A stretch of DNA of 13,424 nt. It comes from Acidobacteriota bacterium. GTDB lineage: Bacteria > Acidobacteriota > Blastocatellia > Pyrinomonadales > Pyrinomonadaceae. The stretch's first letter is position 1, and each line of letters opens with the position of its first letter. Where the stretch lies: the NCBI GenBank assembly GCA_023436495.1, contig JAEZIT010000102.1:1-13424 (forward strand), given 5' to 3'. Under the pieces are notes generated by a model that was not told where the DNA came from, did not search any database, and worked only from the letters and a program-made list of their open reading frames with translations. Below, piece after piece: positions 6,638 to 13,291 of the stretch. The position numbers and the translations under genes were made by a program.

Positions 6638-6925
6638 ATGGGCGATTGGATAGGATTGGCGTTTTTTGTTGTGCTCGTGGCCGGTATCGTGATCGGGCTT
6701 AAATTACTTGCTCGGCCGAGGACGCGAACGGCTGAGGAATTCGAGCGGAACGCGGCGGAGGGTTCGACAGCGATCGGAGCGAGCATGAATGCGCTGCAGG
6801 AATTGCTGAATCCGGAGGCGGCAAAGTCGAAGGAAACCATAACGCAGATGAAAGAAGGACGGTATCAGAAGAAGAAGGAACGAGGAGACGGGGACACAGG
6901 CAGAGGAGAGGGCGAGGATCAATGA
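6638..6925 (+). CDS. Small single-pass membrane protein between kdsB and pyrG
   Basis: I do not recognise this 95-residue protein. Residues ~5-24 (IGLAFFVVLVAGIVIGLKLL) form one hydrophobic helix next to a positive patch (ARPRTRTA), consistent with an N-out, C-in anchor. A helical, Ala/Glu-rich segment (~30-70) and a highly charged Lys/Glu/Gly tail follow. The ATG at 6638 lies four bases after the kdsB stop, and its stop overlaps the pyrG start (ATGA at 6922-6925), so translation with both neighbours looks coupled. The repetitive charged tail partly reflects a purine-rich stretch that also supplies the pyrG ribosome site (GAGG at 6912). Its position suggests a link to Kdo activation at the membrane, but this is inference only. 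Confidence 0.65.
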   Translation: MGDWIGLAFFVVLVAGIVIGLKLLARPRTRTAEEFERNAAEGSTAIGASMNALQELLNPEAAKSKETITQMKEGRYQKKKERGDGDTGRGEGEDQ

Positions 6926-8622
6926 CTAAATATATATTTGTAACGGGCGGCGTGGTTTCGAGTTTGGGGAAAGGCCTGGCGGCGTCGAGTATCGGCTGTT
7001 TGCTGGAATCGAGGGGAATGAAGGTCCAGATGATAAAGCTCGACCCGTATATCAACGTTGATCCGGGAACGATGTCGCCGTTTCAGCACGGCGAAGTGTT
7101 TGTTACGGACGACGGCGCGGAGACGGACCTCGACCTCGGGCATTACGAGCGATTTACCGACGCGGAATTATCGCAGGCGAATAATTGGACGAGCGGCCGA
7201 ATTTACCTTTCCGTGATCGAAAAGGAACGGCGCGGTGATTACCTTGGAAAAACGATCCAGGTCATCCCGCATATCACGGACGAGATCAAGCAGGCCGTCC
7301 GGGTCGTTGCGGATTCGCATAAACCGAACGTTCTGATCGTCGAGATAGGCGGTACGGTCGGCGATATCGAATCGCTGCCTTTTCTGGAAGCGATCCGTCA
7401 GATGGGGAATGAAGAAGGGAAGGAAAACGCAATTTTCGTTCATGTGACGCTGGTGCCGTATATCGCGGCCGCGGGCGAATTGAAGACAAAGCCGACGCAG
7501 CACAGCGTACGCGAGCTTCGCGAGATCGGTATCGCCCCGGATATTCTGCTCTGTCGTTCGGATCGGCCGCTGCCCCTGGACCTGCGGCGTAAGATTGCGC
7601 TTTTCTGCAATGTTCAGGAGCGTGCGGTCATTTCGGCCTTGGACGTGCCGACTATCTACGAATGCCCGCTGGCGTTTCACGAACAGGGATTGGATGACCT
7701 TATCGTTAAGGACCTGCAGTTGAACGAGCGGTTTCCGTCGGCGGACCTAAAGGCCTGGCGCGAACTCGTCGCGACGATCAAGGAGCCGGACAGCGGGTTG
7801 GTAAAGGTTGCGATCGTTGGGAAATATGTCGAACTTGAGGATTCTTATAAGTCCCTTCGTGAGGCGTTGACGCACGCTGGCGTCGCGAACAACCTTCGCG
7901 TAAGCGTAACGTGGCTCGAATCGGAAAACCTGATGAAGGACGATTACGAGAACGAACTGCACGATTACGATGCGGTGCTGGTACCCGGCGGTTTCGGAAA
8001 ACGCGGAATATCGGGAATGCTGAGGGCGATAAAATACGCGCGTAAATCCGGCACGCCGTATTTTGGGATCTGTCTGGGAATGCAGACCGCGTGTATCGAA
8101 TTTGCGAGAAGCGTTTGCGGGCTGAAGGACGCGGATTCCACGGAATTTAACGAAGAGACGCCGTTTCCCATAATCTTCAAATTGCGCGACCTTGTCGGCG
8201 TGGACGAACTCGGCGGTACGATGCGCCTCGGAGCCTGGGATTGCCGTCTGAAGGAAGGTTCGATCGCGCATCAGGCCTACGGCGGAGCTGAAGAGATAAG
8301 CGAACGGCACAGGCACAGGTACGAGTTCAACCCGGAATATAGAAAGATCCTGGAAGACGCGGGGCTGGTGTTCAGCGGCGTATCGCCAGACGGGAAGTTC
8401 ATCGAAATGATCGAGCTGCCGCGGGAAAAGCATCCGTATTTTGTCGCGTGTCAGTTCCATCCGGAGTACAAATCGAAGCCGCTGGCCGCACATCCGCTGT
8501 TCACGTCGTTCGTAAAAGCGGCATGGCAAAACAGGCTGAAAAGCGAAAACCTCGAACACGACGTCGCCGCGGACAAGAAGGTGGAAATGCCCGAGCGCGC
8601 GGAGGTTGCGAGCGACGAGTAG
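6922..8622 (+). CDS. pyrG: CTP synthase
   Basis: This enzyme converts UTP to CTP using ATP and glutamine. The N-terminal synthetase domain shows the P-loop-like TGGVVSSLGKGLAASSIGCL and the UTP/CTP-binding motifs DPYINVDPGTMSPFQHGEVF and EIGGTVGDIESLPF. The C-terminal class I glutamine amidotransferase domain has the nucleophile C384 (GICLGMQ) and the H513/E515 pair (QFHPEYKSKP), at almost the same spacing as in E. coli PyrG. It has 566 residues against about 545 usually; the excess is a charged C-terminal tail after the amidotransferase domain. Its start overlaps the stop of the small membrane protein gene. Co-transcription with kdsB fits the use of CTP in CMP-Kdo synthesis, a pairing seen in other Gram-negatives. 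A terminator follows. Confidence 0.98.
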   Translation: MTKYIFVTGGVVSSLGKGLAASSIGCLLESRGMKVQMIKLDPYINVDPGTMSPFQHGEVFVTDDGAETDLDLGHYERFTDAELSQANNWTSGRIYLSVIEKERRGDYLGKTIQVIPHITDEIKQAVRVVADSHKPNVLIVEIGGTVGDIESLPFLEAIRQMGNEEGKENAIFVHVTLVPYIAAAGELKTKPTQHSVRELREIGIAPDILLCRSDRPLPLDLRRKIALFCNVQERAVISALDVPTIYECPLAFHEQGLDDLIVKDLQLNERFPSADLKAWRELVATIKEPDSGLVKVAIVGKYVELEDSYKSLREALTHAGVANNLRVSVTWLESENLMKDDYENELHDYDAVLVPGGFGKRGISGMLRAIKYARKSGTPYFGICLGMQTACIEFARSVCGLKDADSTEFNEETPFPIIFKLRDLVGVDELGGTMRLGAWDCRLKEGSIAHQAYGGAEEISERHRHRYEFNPEYRKILEDAGLVFSGVSPDGKFIEMIELPREKHPYFVACQFHPEYKSKPLAAHPLFTSFVKAAWQNRLKSENLEHDVAADKKVEMPERAEVASDE

Positions 8623-8646
8623 GGATGTAGTTCTGGGTGCTATTGT

Positions 8647-8690
8647 TAGCGGAAACCTGTCGTCAGGTCCGCTAGTCTTTCTTTTTGTTT
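8647..8690 (+). terminator. Rho-independent terminator after pyrG
   Basis: TAGCGG (8647-8652) pairs with CCGCTA (8669-8674) and ACCTG (8655-8659) with CAGGT (8664-8668), with a two-A bulge and a TCGT loop. The T-rich tail TCTTTCTTTTTG follows. It lies 24 bases after the pyrG stop and separates pyrG from kdsA, although some read-through is likely since no strong kdsA promoter is visible (only TAATAT at 8697). Confidence 0.8.
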
Positions 8691-8710
8691 GTTTGTTAAT
8701 ATCCTAGCCA

Positions 8711-9559
8711 ATGCAAATTACTTCATTCTCGGTCGATAGCGTAAAATTCGGCGATGGCCGGCTTTCTTTTATATTGGGGCCGTGTGTCGTCGAATCTTAC
8801 GAGCACGCGAGCTTTATGGCCCGCGAGATCAAGGCGATCTGTGAGGGCGTTGGTGTCCATTTTGTTTACAAATCGTCGTTCGACAAGGCGAACCGGAGCT
8901 CGATCGACAGTTTTCGGGGGCAGGGAATGGAATTCGGTTTGGATGTGCTCCGGCAGGTGAAGGCCGAATTGGGCGTGCCGGTGATAACGGACATCCATGA
9001 GCCGTGGCAGGTCGAGAAAACGGCGGAGGTCGCGGACATTCTGCAGATCCCGGCGTTTTTATGCAGGCAGACGGACCTTTTGGTCGAGGCGGCGCGGTCG
9101 GGGAGGGCGGTGAACGTGAAGAAAGGACAGTTTTTGGCGCCATGGGACGCGAAGAACATCGTCGAAAAGCTTCGCGGAGCGGGCGGTGAAAAGATACTGC
9201 TGACCGAGCGCGGCGCTAGTTTCGGTTACAATAACCTTGTCGTTGATCTGCGTTCGTTCCCGATCATGCGGAGTTTCGGCGTGCCCGTCGTTTTTGACGT
9301 TACGCATAGCCTGCAGCTTCCCGGCGGGTTGGGAAGGGCAACCGGCGGACAATCGGAGTACATCGAAGAGTTTGCCCGAGCCGGTGTCGCGTGCGGCGTT
9401 GACGCCGTATTTATGGAAGTACATGACAATCCGGCGAAGGCTCCGAGCGACGGGCCGAACCAACTGCCGCTCGCGCGGTTGGAGAAGCTTCTAACAAAAT
9501 TAAAACAGATCCACGAACTAGTTCATGATGAGAAATCAGCCGCTAACCCTGCGCCTTAA
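8711..9559 (+). CDS. kdsA: 3-deoxy-8-phosphooctulonate synthase (Kdo-8-P synthase), metal-dependent type
   Basis: This enzyme condenses phosphoenolpyruvate with arabinose-5-phosphate to give Kdo-8-phosphate. Family motifs are clear: LGPCVVES, VYKSSFDKANRSS, TDIHEPWQ, PAFLCRQTDLL, NVKKGQF, LTERGASFGYNNLVVD and FDVTHSLQ. The four residues C25, H199, E236 and D247 have spacings of 174, 37 and 11, the same as the metal ligands C11/H185/E222/D233 of the Aquifex enzyme. E. coli KdsA has Asn in place of that Cys and needs no metal, so this one should be metal-dependent. It has 282 residues, normal length. The ATG at 8711 lacks a good Shine-Dalgarno sequence. The last 35 bases overlap the possible start region of the next gene. 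Confidence 0.96.
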   Translation: MQITSFSVDSVKFGDGRLSFILGPCVVESYEHASFMAREIKAICEGVGVHFVYKSSFDKANRSSIDSFRGQGMEFGLDVLRQVKAELGVPVITDIHEPWQVEKTAEVADILQIPAFLCRQTDLLVEAARSGRAVNVKKGQFLAPWDAKNIVEKLRGAGGEKILLTERGASFGYNNLVVDLRSFPIMRSFGVPVVFDVTHSLQLPGGLGRATGGQSEYIEEFARAGVACGVDAVFMEVHDNPAKAPSDGPNQLPLARLEKLLTKLKQIHELVHDEKSAANPAP

Positions 9560-11816
9560 GTTGGTCAAAAGAATTTTCACAGCCGCCGTTATGCTATTTG
9601 CGGGTGCCGTCGTATCGGCAAACGCACAGGACGACGCGCGGTTGGCCGCAACCTGGCGTGTCCAGAAATACGACATTACGGCGACGCTGCCGTCCGCCGA
9701 CACTGACCGCAGCATGGTCGTAAAGGCGGCAGTCAGCGTGACCAATGTTTCCGGTTCTCCGGCCTCGACCCTATCGCTGAGAATAAGCCCGAACGCGGAG
9801 GTGACCGCGGTAACGATCAACGGTTCGCAGGCCGATTTCAGCAAGCGGGAAGAAAAGATAAACGCCGGCAACAGCCTGCAGCGGCTTGTGGTGAGAGTGC
9901 CGGCGGTACAGCCGGGAGCGGCGATAACGGCGACGGTCGATTACAAGCTGAATATCAAAGAAAATTCGGGACTCGCGGCGATATCGCCGGTCGCGACGCA
10001 TTTTCTGCCGCTTTCGTTCTGGTACCCGACGCCGAATAGCTGGTTTTTCGCGCGCGGAGCGGATCACGCGCCGGTCCGGATCGCAATCAATGCTGCGGGC
10101 AGGACGGTGGTCACTGCGGGAACAGGATCGGGCGGTGCGTTCGAACAGAAGTTGAGCGGCCAGCCTTTCTTTCTCGCGGGAAATTGGGACAAGATCGACG
10201 CGGACGGAATATCGGTTTACCTGCCGAAAGGCGCGGGAGCATCGGAACAGGCGCGAGCGAAAGAACTCGCGGCGTTTGCAAGCGAAGCGAAAGCGTATGC
10301 AGCGGGATTGCTCGGGGCGGCTCCTGACGTGCCAGTCAGATTGGTTTCGGTCAATCGGGGAGCGGGATTTACGTCAGGCGGAACTATTCTGATCGATGAC
10401 GGAGTCTTTCGTCGCGGAAAGATCGACGCTTTGACGGCGATGAATATCGCCGATTCCGTAGTTAAGATCTGGATAGGCAGCGCCGCGGCGATCAACGACG
10501 AAGGGCAAGGTGCGGTCCGCGAAGGGTTGACGAGGTATATCGCGACGCAGTTCCTGGAATCGAAATTCGGAAAGGACGTCGCCGACATCGAAAGAATGCG
10601 CCAGCGAAACGCGTACGCCGCAGTCGTGCGGCGCGATTCGCCGTTGAGTTCTGTATCGCCGCTTGACGATTATTATTACGCGGCTGTCGCCAACAAAGGC
10701 GCCATGGTGTGGCGAATATTGGAACGCCGGGTCGGGCGCGACAGATTTTACGAGGCAATACGCGGAAGTATTAAGGATGGCAGCTCAGACCTGTCGGAGA
10801 TCCGAGCGGCGTTCTCAGAGCAGAAGGAACTGCTCGACAAGATGTTTGACGAAGTGACCGACACCAACTTGCTGGTCGGATTGCCGCAGGCGGCCGGCGG
10901 CGAAACGAAGGCAGCACTTAGAAATACAGGGAGCACGGACGTTACTGTGACGGTCGTTGCGACGACGGCAAACGGCGAGAAAATACCGGCAGCGACTTCT
11001 ATACGGGCGAACAGCTTTGGCGAAGTGAGTTTCAGGACGCCTTCGAAGGTCGTACGACTCGAGATCGATACGGAAAAGCTGTATCCGCAAACGGAGTATT
11101 CTGACGACGTGGCGCCGCGTGAGTTTACGGACAGCGATCTGCTTCTGGCGGTGAAGCGTTTGTTCGATAAGCAGGATTTTGCCGGCGCGGAGAAGGCCGC
11201 ACATTCGGTGTTGCGGGAGTATCCGAGATTGGACGACGTTCGGGTGCTGCTTGCGCGCTCGCAGGCGGCGCTCGGGAAAAACACTGACGCAGAGCGGGAG
11301 TTTCGGATAGTGCTTGACGAAAAACTGCCGACCGCGCGAAGCATAGCCTGGGCTAGCGTCGGGCTGGCGGAGATCGCCGCGAAGACCGGACGCGCGACCG
11401 AGGCTCTTAAATATGCTGACGACGCTATACGGGCGGACGCCGATTACGGCGCGAGCCTGGCAGCTCGAGCAGTGCGCGGGAAGTTAAATGCCGGAGGCAC
11501 GGTAGACGAAGGGATCAAGGCCTTTTTCGCACAATGGGACAGGGTTGCTGTATCGAATAGGAAAGCGGACCTTGAGGCAATGGTAGTGCCTGGCGAAGTT
11601 TCAAAGTTTGCGACCGGCATAGCAGGTTCGACCGAACAATGGCAGACGCAGGTAAAAAGCGCCGACTTGATCGGCCCGGACGCGGCCCTGGTCGAAACGC
11701 ACCTGAACATCAAGCTGCTGACGAAGGACGCGGAGAGCGGTACGGCAGTGTACAGATTGGCGCGTGTTGGCGGCGGATGGAAATTGGCGGCGGTCGAGAT
11801 CTTCGAGGTCAGATAA
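9525..11816 (+). CDS. Exported M1-peptidase-like pseudoenzyme with TPR and NTF2-like C-terminal regions
   Basis: The protein has 763 residues. A signal peptide ends at ANA34-Q35. Residues ~40-200 resemble the N-terminal beta domain of M1 aminopeptidases. Residues ~270-420 resemble the catalytic domain, with REGLTRYIATQFL (E333) and the helix YYYAAVANKGAMVWRILERR. The zinc site is lost: where HExxH should lie, 19 residues before E333, the sequence is D310-S-V-V-K314. A beta domain follows, then TPR-like helices (~533-650) and a C-terminal NTF2/SnoaL-like domain (~655-763, ending GGGWKLAAVEIFEV). It is therefore probably a periplasmic binding or scaffold protein. The ATG at 9525 overlaps kdsA by 35 bases; an in-frame TTG at 9561, just after the kdsA stop, would leave a more standard signal peptide (MVKRIFTAAVMLFAG). 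It lies three bases from kdsC. Confidence 0.78.
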   Translation: MMRNQPLTLRLKLVKRIFTAAVMLFAGAVVSANAQDDARLAATWRVQKYDITATLPSADTDRSMVVKAAVSVTNVSGSPASTLSLRISPNAEVTAVTINGSQADFSKREEKINAGNSLQRLVVRVPAVQPGAAITATVDYKLNIKENSGLAAISPVATHFLPLSFWYPTPNSWFFARGADHAPVRIAINAAGRTVVTAGTGSGGAFEQKLSGQPFFLAGNWDKIDADGISVYLPKGAGASEQARAKELAAFASEAKAYAAGLLGAAPDVPVRLVSVNRGAGFTSGGTILIDDGVFRRGKIDALTAMNIADSVVKIWIGSAAAINDEGQGAVREGLTRYIATQFLESKFGKDVADIERMRQRNAYAAVVRRDSPLSSVSPLDDYYYAAVANKGAMVWRILERRVGRDRFYEAIRGSIKDGSSDLSEIRAAFSEQKELLDKMFDEVTDTNLLVGLPQAAGGETKAALRNTGSTDVTVTVVATTANGEKIPAATSIRANSFGEVSFRTPSKVVRLEIDTEKLYPQTEYSDDVAPREFTDSDLLLAVKRLFDKQDFAGAEKAAHSVLREYPRLDDVRVLLARSQAALGKNTDAEREFRIVLDEKLPTARSIAWASVGLAEIAAKTGRATEALKYADDAIRADADYGASLAARAVRGKLNAGGTVDEGIKAFFAQWDRVAVSNRKADLEAMVVPGEVSKFATGIAGSTEQWQTQVKSADLIGPDAALVETHLNIKLLTKDAESGTAVYRLARVGGGWKLAAVEIFEVR

Positions 11817-11819
11817 TAT

Positions 11820-12332
11820 ATGAAAGATCGCGAGCTCTCGCCTGAGATCATCGAAGCAGCGCGAAAGGTAAAACTCCTTATAATGGATTGTGACGGCGTT
11901 CTGACGGACGGCCGTCTTTACTTTTCAGCGGATGGCGAGGCTATGAAGGCATTCGATGTACAAGACGGGCAGGGACTGGTCACATGGCACCGAGCGGGAT
12001 TTCGGTCCGGGATAATTTCGGGGCGTGCAGCCGGCGAGATAATTCAGAGGCGGGCGGACGAACTCGGAATAGAATTCGTCGTCGCGGCGTCGAACGATAA
12101 GGTCAAGGATTTTGAAACCATCATCGCAGCCGCCGGAGTTACAGCGGAAGAGACGGCATTTGTCGGCGATGACATCGGTGATCTTTTGCTGATGGGACGC
12201 GTCGGGTTTCCGATCGCGGTAAAAAACGCCGTCCCCGAGGTCAAAGCTGCGGCGAAATATATTACAAATAAGAAAGGCGGCCGCGGAGCGATTCGCGAGG
12301 TGACCGACCTGCTGCTGAAAGCGGTCAAATAA
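11820..12332 (+). CDS. kdsC: 3-deoxy-D-manno-octulosonate 8-phosphate phosphatase (HAD family)
   Basis: This enzyme removes phosphate from Kdo-8-P to release Kdo, the step after KdsA. HAD motifs are in order: MDCDGVLTDG (nucleophile D23, acid/base D25), IISGR (motif II), Lys in ASNDKVKDFE, and FVGDDIGDLLLM (motif IV). The KdsC-specific GGRGAIREVTDLLL tail is present. It has 170 residues and no cap domain, the usual size for this tetrameric C0 HAD enzyme. The start lies three bases after the stop of the M1-like gene, with no Shine-Dalgarno sequence, so translation is probably coupled. With kdsA and kdsB it completes three of the four dedicated Kdo steps; kdsD is not in the window. Confidence 0.96.
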   Translation: MKDRELSPEIIEAARKVKLLIMDCDGVLTDGRLYFSADGEAMKAFDVQDGQGLVTWHRAGFRSGIISGRAAGEIIQRRADELGIEFVVAASNDKVKDFETIIAAAGVTAEETAFVGDDIGDLLLMGRVGFPIAVKNAVPEVKAAAKYITNKKGGRGAIREVTDLLLKAVK

Positions 12333-12367
12333 TTCTGTTGAAACCGAAAGGGAACCGTGGCAGAATT
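12331..12367 (+). repeat. Hairpin overlapping the kdsC stop codon
   Basis: AATTCTG (12331-12337) pairs with CAGAATT (12361-12367), with a small CC-GAAA-GG hairpin inside the loop. No T run follows, so it may be an RNA 3' end stabiliser or processing signal rather than a terminator. The tRNA starts 25 bases later and may be cotranscribed with kdsC. Confidence 0.35.
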
Positions 12368-12392
12368 GCGTTTAAGATCCTTAGGACATTGG

Positions 12393-12467
12393 GCGGGCGT
12401 AACTCAATGGTAGAGTGTCAGCTTCCCAAGCTGAAAGTTGCGGGTTCGATCCCCGTCGCCCGCTCCA
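12393..12467 (+). tRNA. tRNA-Gly (anticodon CCC)
   Basis: The cloverleaf is complete: acceptor GCGGGCG/CGCCCGC (perfect 7 bp), D stem ACTC/GAGT with loop AATGGTA, anticodon stem TCAGC/GCTGA with loop TTCCCAA (anticodon CCC, reads GGG), and T arm GCGGG-TTCGATC-CCCGT with one G-U pair. The discriminator is T and the CCA end is encoded. It lies upstream of an rRNA operon but outside its promoters, so it is probably expressed separately or from the kdsC transcript. Confidence 0.97.
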
Positions 12468-13021
12468 GGGCCGCAAAGAAGGAGTACTCAAACCCACCGT
12501 TCCACGCTTAAAATTTTCGAACATATTGGCAACCAACTGCATGTTCCGGCCATCATAATCCGCTCGATTGAAATCGTCGAGCGACGTTTGAAAAGTAATG
12601 CAACCGTAGGGTAAGATAGTTTCATCTTATCCCGCTGCCCGGTCAAGAGTGATCAGTGGAGCAGTCGGAAAAGTTTTTGAAATTATTTGCAACGTTGGTT
12701 AAGTGCACAGCATCTTAACCTGCTCGCCTAAAAACGAGCGAGAATTCGACGGTCGATATCCGGTTCTCTTAAGACAGTAAGTTTGAGAGGGCCATTATTA
12801 CGCCCCGAATTCACTGCTAACGATATTTGAAATATGTATCTAAATACTTGATCTGATGGAGGCTTAAGTGCCTTCGCAGGCAAATTCAGGAAGAAGTTGA
12901 GAAAACACAAAAGAACTTCCCGGATCGCCTTGACAAACGATCGCGAAGTATAGAGAATACATATTTGCCTCAAGCGAAAGTTTAACTGACATAGAGAAAA
13001 AGTTAAATTCTTCGCACGGCA
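12468..13021. other. Gene-free, hairpin-rich region between the tRNA and the rRNA promoters
   Basis: No convincing gene is seen. Minus-strand open frames here run into the rRNA promoters and show no ribosome site or family signature. Several short inverted repeats stand out: CGCTCGA/TCGAGCG (12561-12583), GGGTAAGAT/ATCTTATCCC (12609-12633), GGTTAAG/CTTAACC (12697-12720), GCTCG/CGAGC (12722-12739), TGCCT/AGGCA (12869-12882), and a longer one, GCGAA..TTTAAC with GTTAAA..TTCGC (12974-13015), just upstream of the first strong promoter. Most lack T runs. They may form a structured RNA, or act as DNA sites and an insulator ahead of the rRNA operon. Confidence 0.4.
12930..12958 (+). promoter_or_regulatory. 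Possible weaker upstream rRNA promoter
   Basis: TTGACA at 12930-12935 is followed, after a 17-base spacer, by GAGAAT at 12953-12958 (two mismatches to TATAAT). The first 11 bases TTGACAAACGA are the same as in the strong promoter at 13112. It may be a degraded third copy of the tandem promoter unit. Confidence 0.4.
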
Positions 13022-13023
13022 GG

Positions 13024-13051
13024 TTGACAAAAGAAATTACTTCGGTATAAT
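13024..13051 (+). promoter_or_regulatory. rRNA operon promoter 1 (consensus sigma-70)
   Basis: A perfect TTGACA (13024-13029) and perfect TATAAT (13046-13051) are separated by 16 bases. An A/T-rich stretch upstream (AAAAAGTTAAATTCTT) may act as an UP element. It lies ~240 bases before the 16S start. Confidence 0.9.
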
Positions 13052-13111
13052 CGATAGTTTCGCCTCGAGAGTTATCGGCAGCGTTGCCAAGACAATAATT
13101 CTCCGGAGCGG

Positions 13112-13139
13112 TTGACAAACGAAAATACTTCGGTATAAT
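13112..13139 (+). promoter_or_regulatory. rRNA operon promoter 2 (consensus sigma-70)
   Basis: A perfect TTGACA (13112-13117) and perfect TATAAT (13134-13139) have the same 16-base spacer as promoter 1. The 8-base palindrome CTCCGGAG (13101-13108) sits just upstream. A start near 13146 would open the transcript with the hairpin TTCGCTT/AAGCGAA (13147-13168). Confidence 0.92.
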
Positions 13140-13182
13140 CAGTAGTTTCGCTTGAAAGAAAAAGCGAAGCAAAAAGTTAAGT

Positions 13183-13196
13183 TGATATTTGAAAAC
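13183..13196 (+). promoter_or_regulatory. boxA-like rRNA antitermination element
   Basis: TGATATTTGAAAAC resembles the boxA element found in rRNA leaders (TGCTCTTTAACAA in E. coli; CTTTGAAAACT-type in many bacteria), bound by NusB-S10 for antitermination. It lies between promoter 2 and the 16S gene, as expected. Confidence 0.65.
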
Positions 13197-13212
13197 TAGA
13201 TATGCGAGTCCA

Positions 13213-13273
13213 TGTGTTAATTCAAACACAATGCAGGCTTTAAGCCTGCAACCGACAGACGATAAAGTCTGTC
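13213..13273 (+). other. Three consecutive hairpins in the 16S leader
   Basis: TGTGTT/AACACA (13213-13230), TGCAGGC/GCCTGCA (13232-13250) and GACAGAC/GTCTGTC (13254-13273) stand side by side 20 to 80 bases before the 16S 5' end. They are probably leader structures that help 16S folding or processing. Confidence 0.6.
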
Positions 13274-13291
13274 TTGAACTAGGAAAAACTT

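Larger units (their letters stand above)
13022..13151 (+). repeat. Tandem 42-base promoter repeat (two copies, 88 bases apart)
   Basis: Copy one is 13022-13063 and copy two 13110-13151. They match at 38 of 42 positions, from GGTTGACAAA through the -10 to TAGTTTCGC. The conservation covers the spacer (ACTTCGG before the -10) and the initially transcribed region, not only the hexamers. This indicates duplication of one promoter unit or strong selection on the whole unit. Confidence 0.88.

Noticed and set aside
7747..8559. Minus-strand open frame of 270 codons opposite pyrG
   Set aside because: It lies fully within the amidotransferase half of pyrG, whose motifs are unmistakable, and its own translation has no family signature.
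9525..9563. Frameshift or gene fusion between kdsA and the M1-like gene
   Set aside because: kdsA has its normal length and C-terminus and the next gene has a complete signal peptide; the 35-base overlap, or a TTG start just after the stop, explains the arrangement.
12728..13030. Minus-strand open frame of 100 codons in the tRNA-rRNA spacer
   Set aside because: It reaches into the -35 region of promoter 1, has no clear ribosome site and shows no recognisable domain. The hairpin-rich noncoding reading fits better.
13022..13151. Possible CRISPR-like direct repeats
   Set aside because: There are only two copies, and each contains -35 and -10 hexamers at proper spacing directly upstream of 16S; they are promoters.
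12864..13229. Minus-strand open frame of 121 codons near the rRNA operon
   Set aside because: It runs across both consensus rRNA promoters and the boxA region and has no ribosome site; the repeated promoter unit explains its existence.
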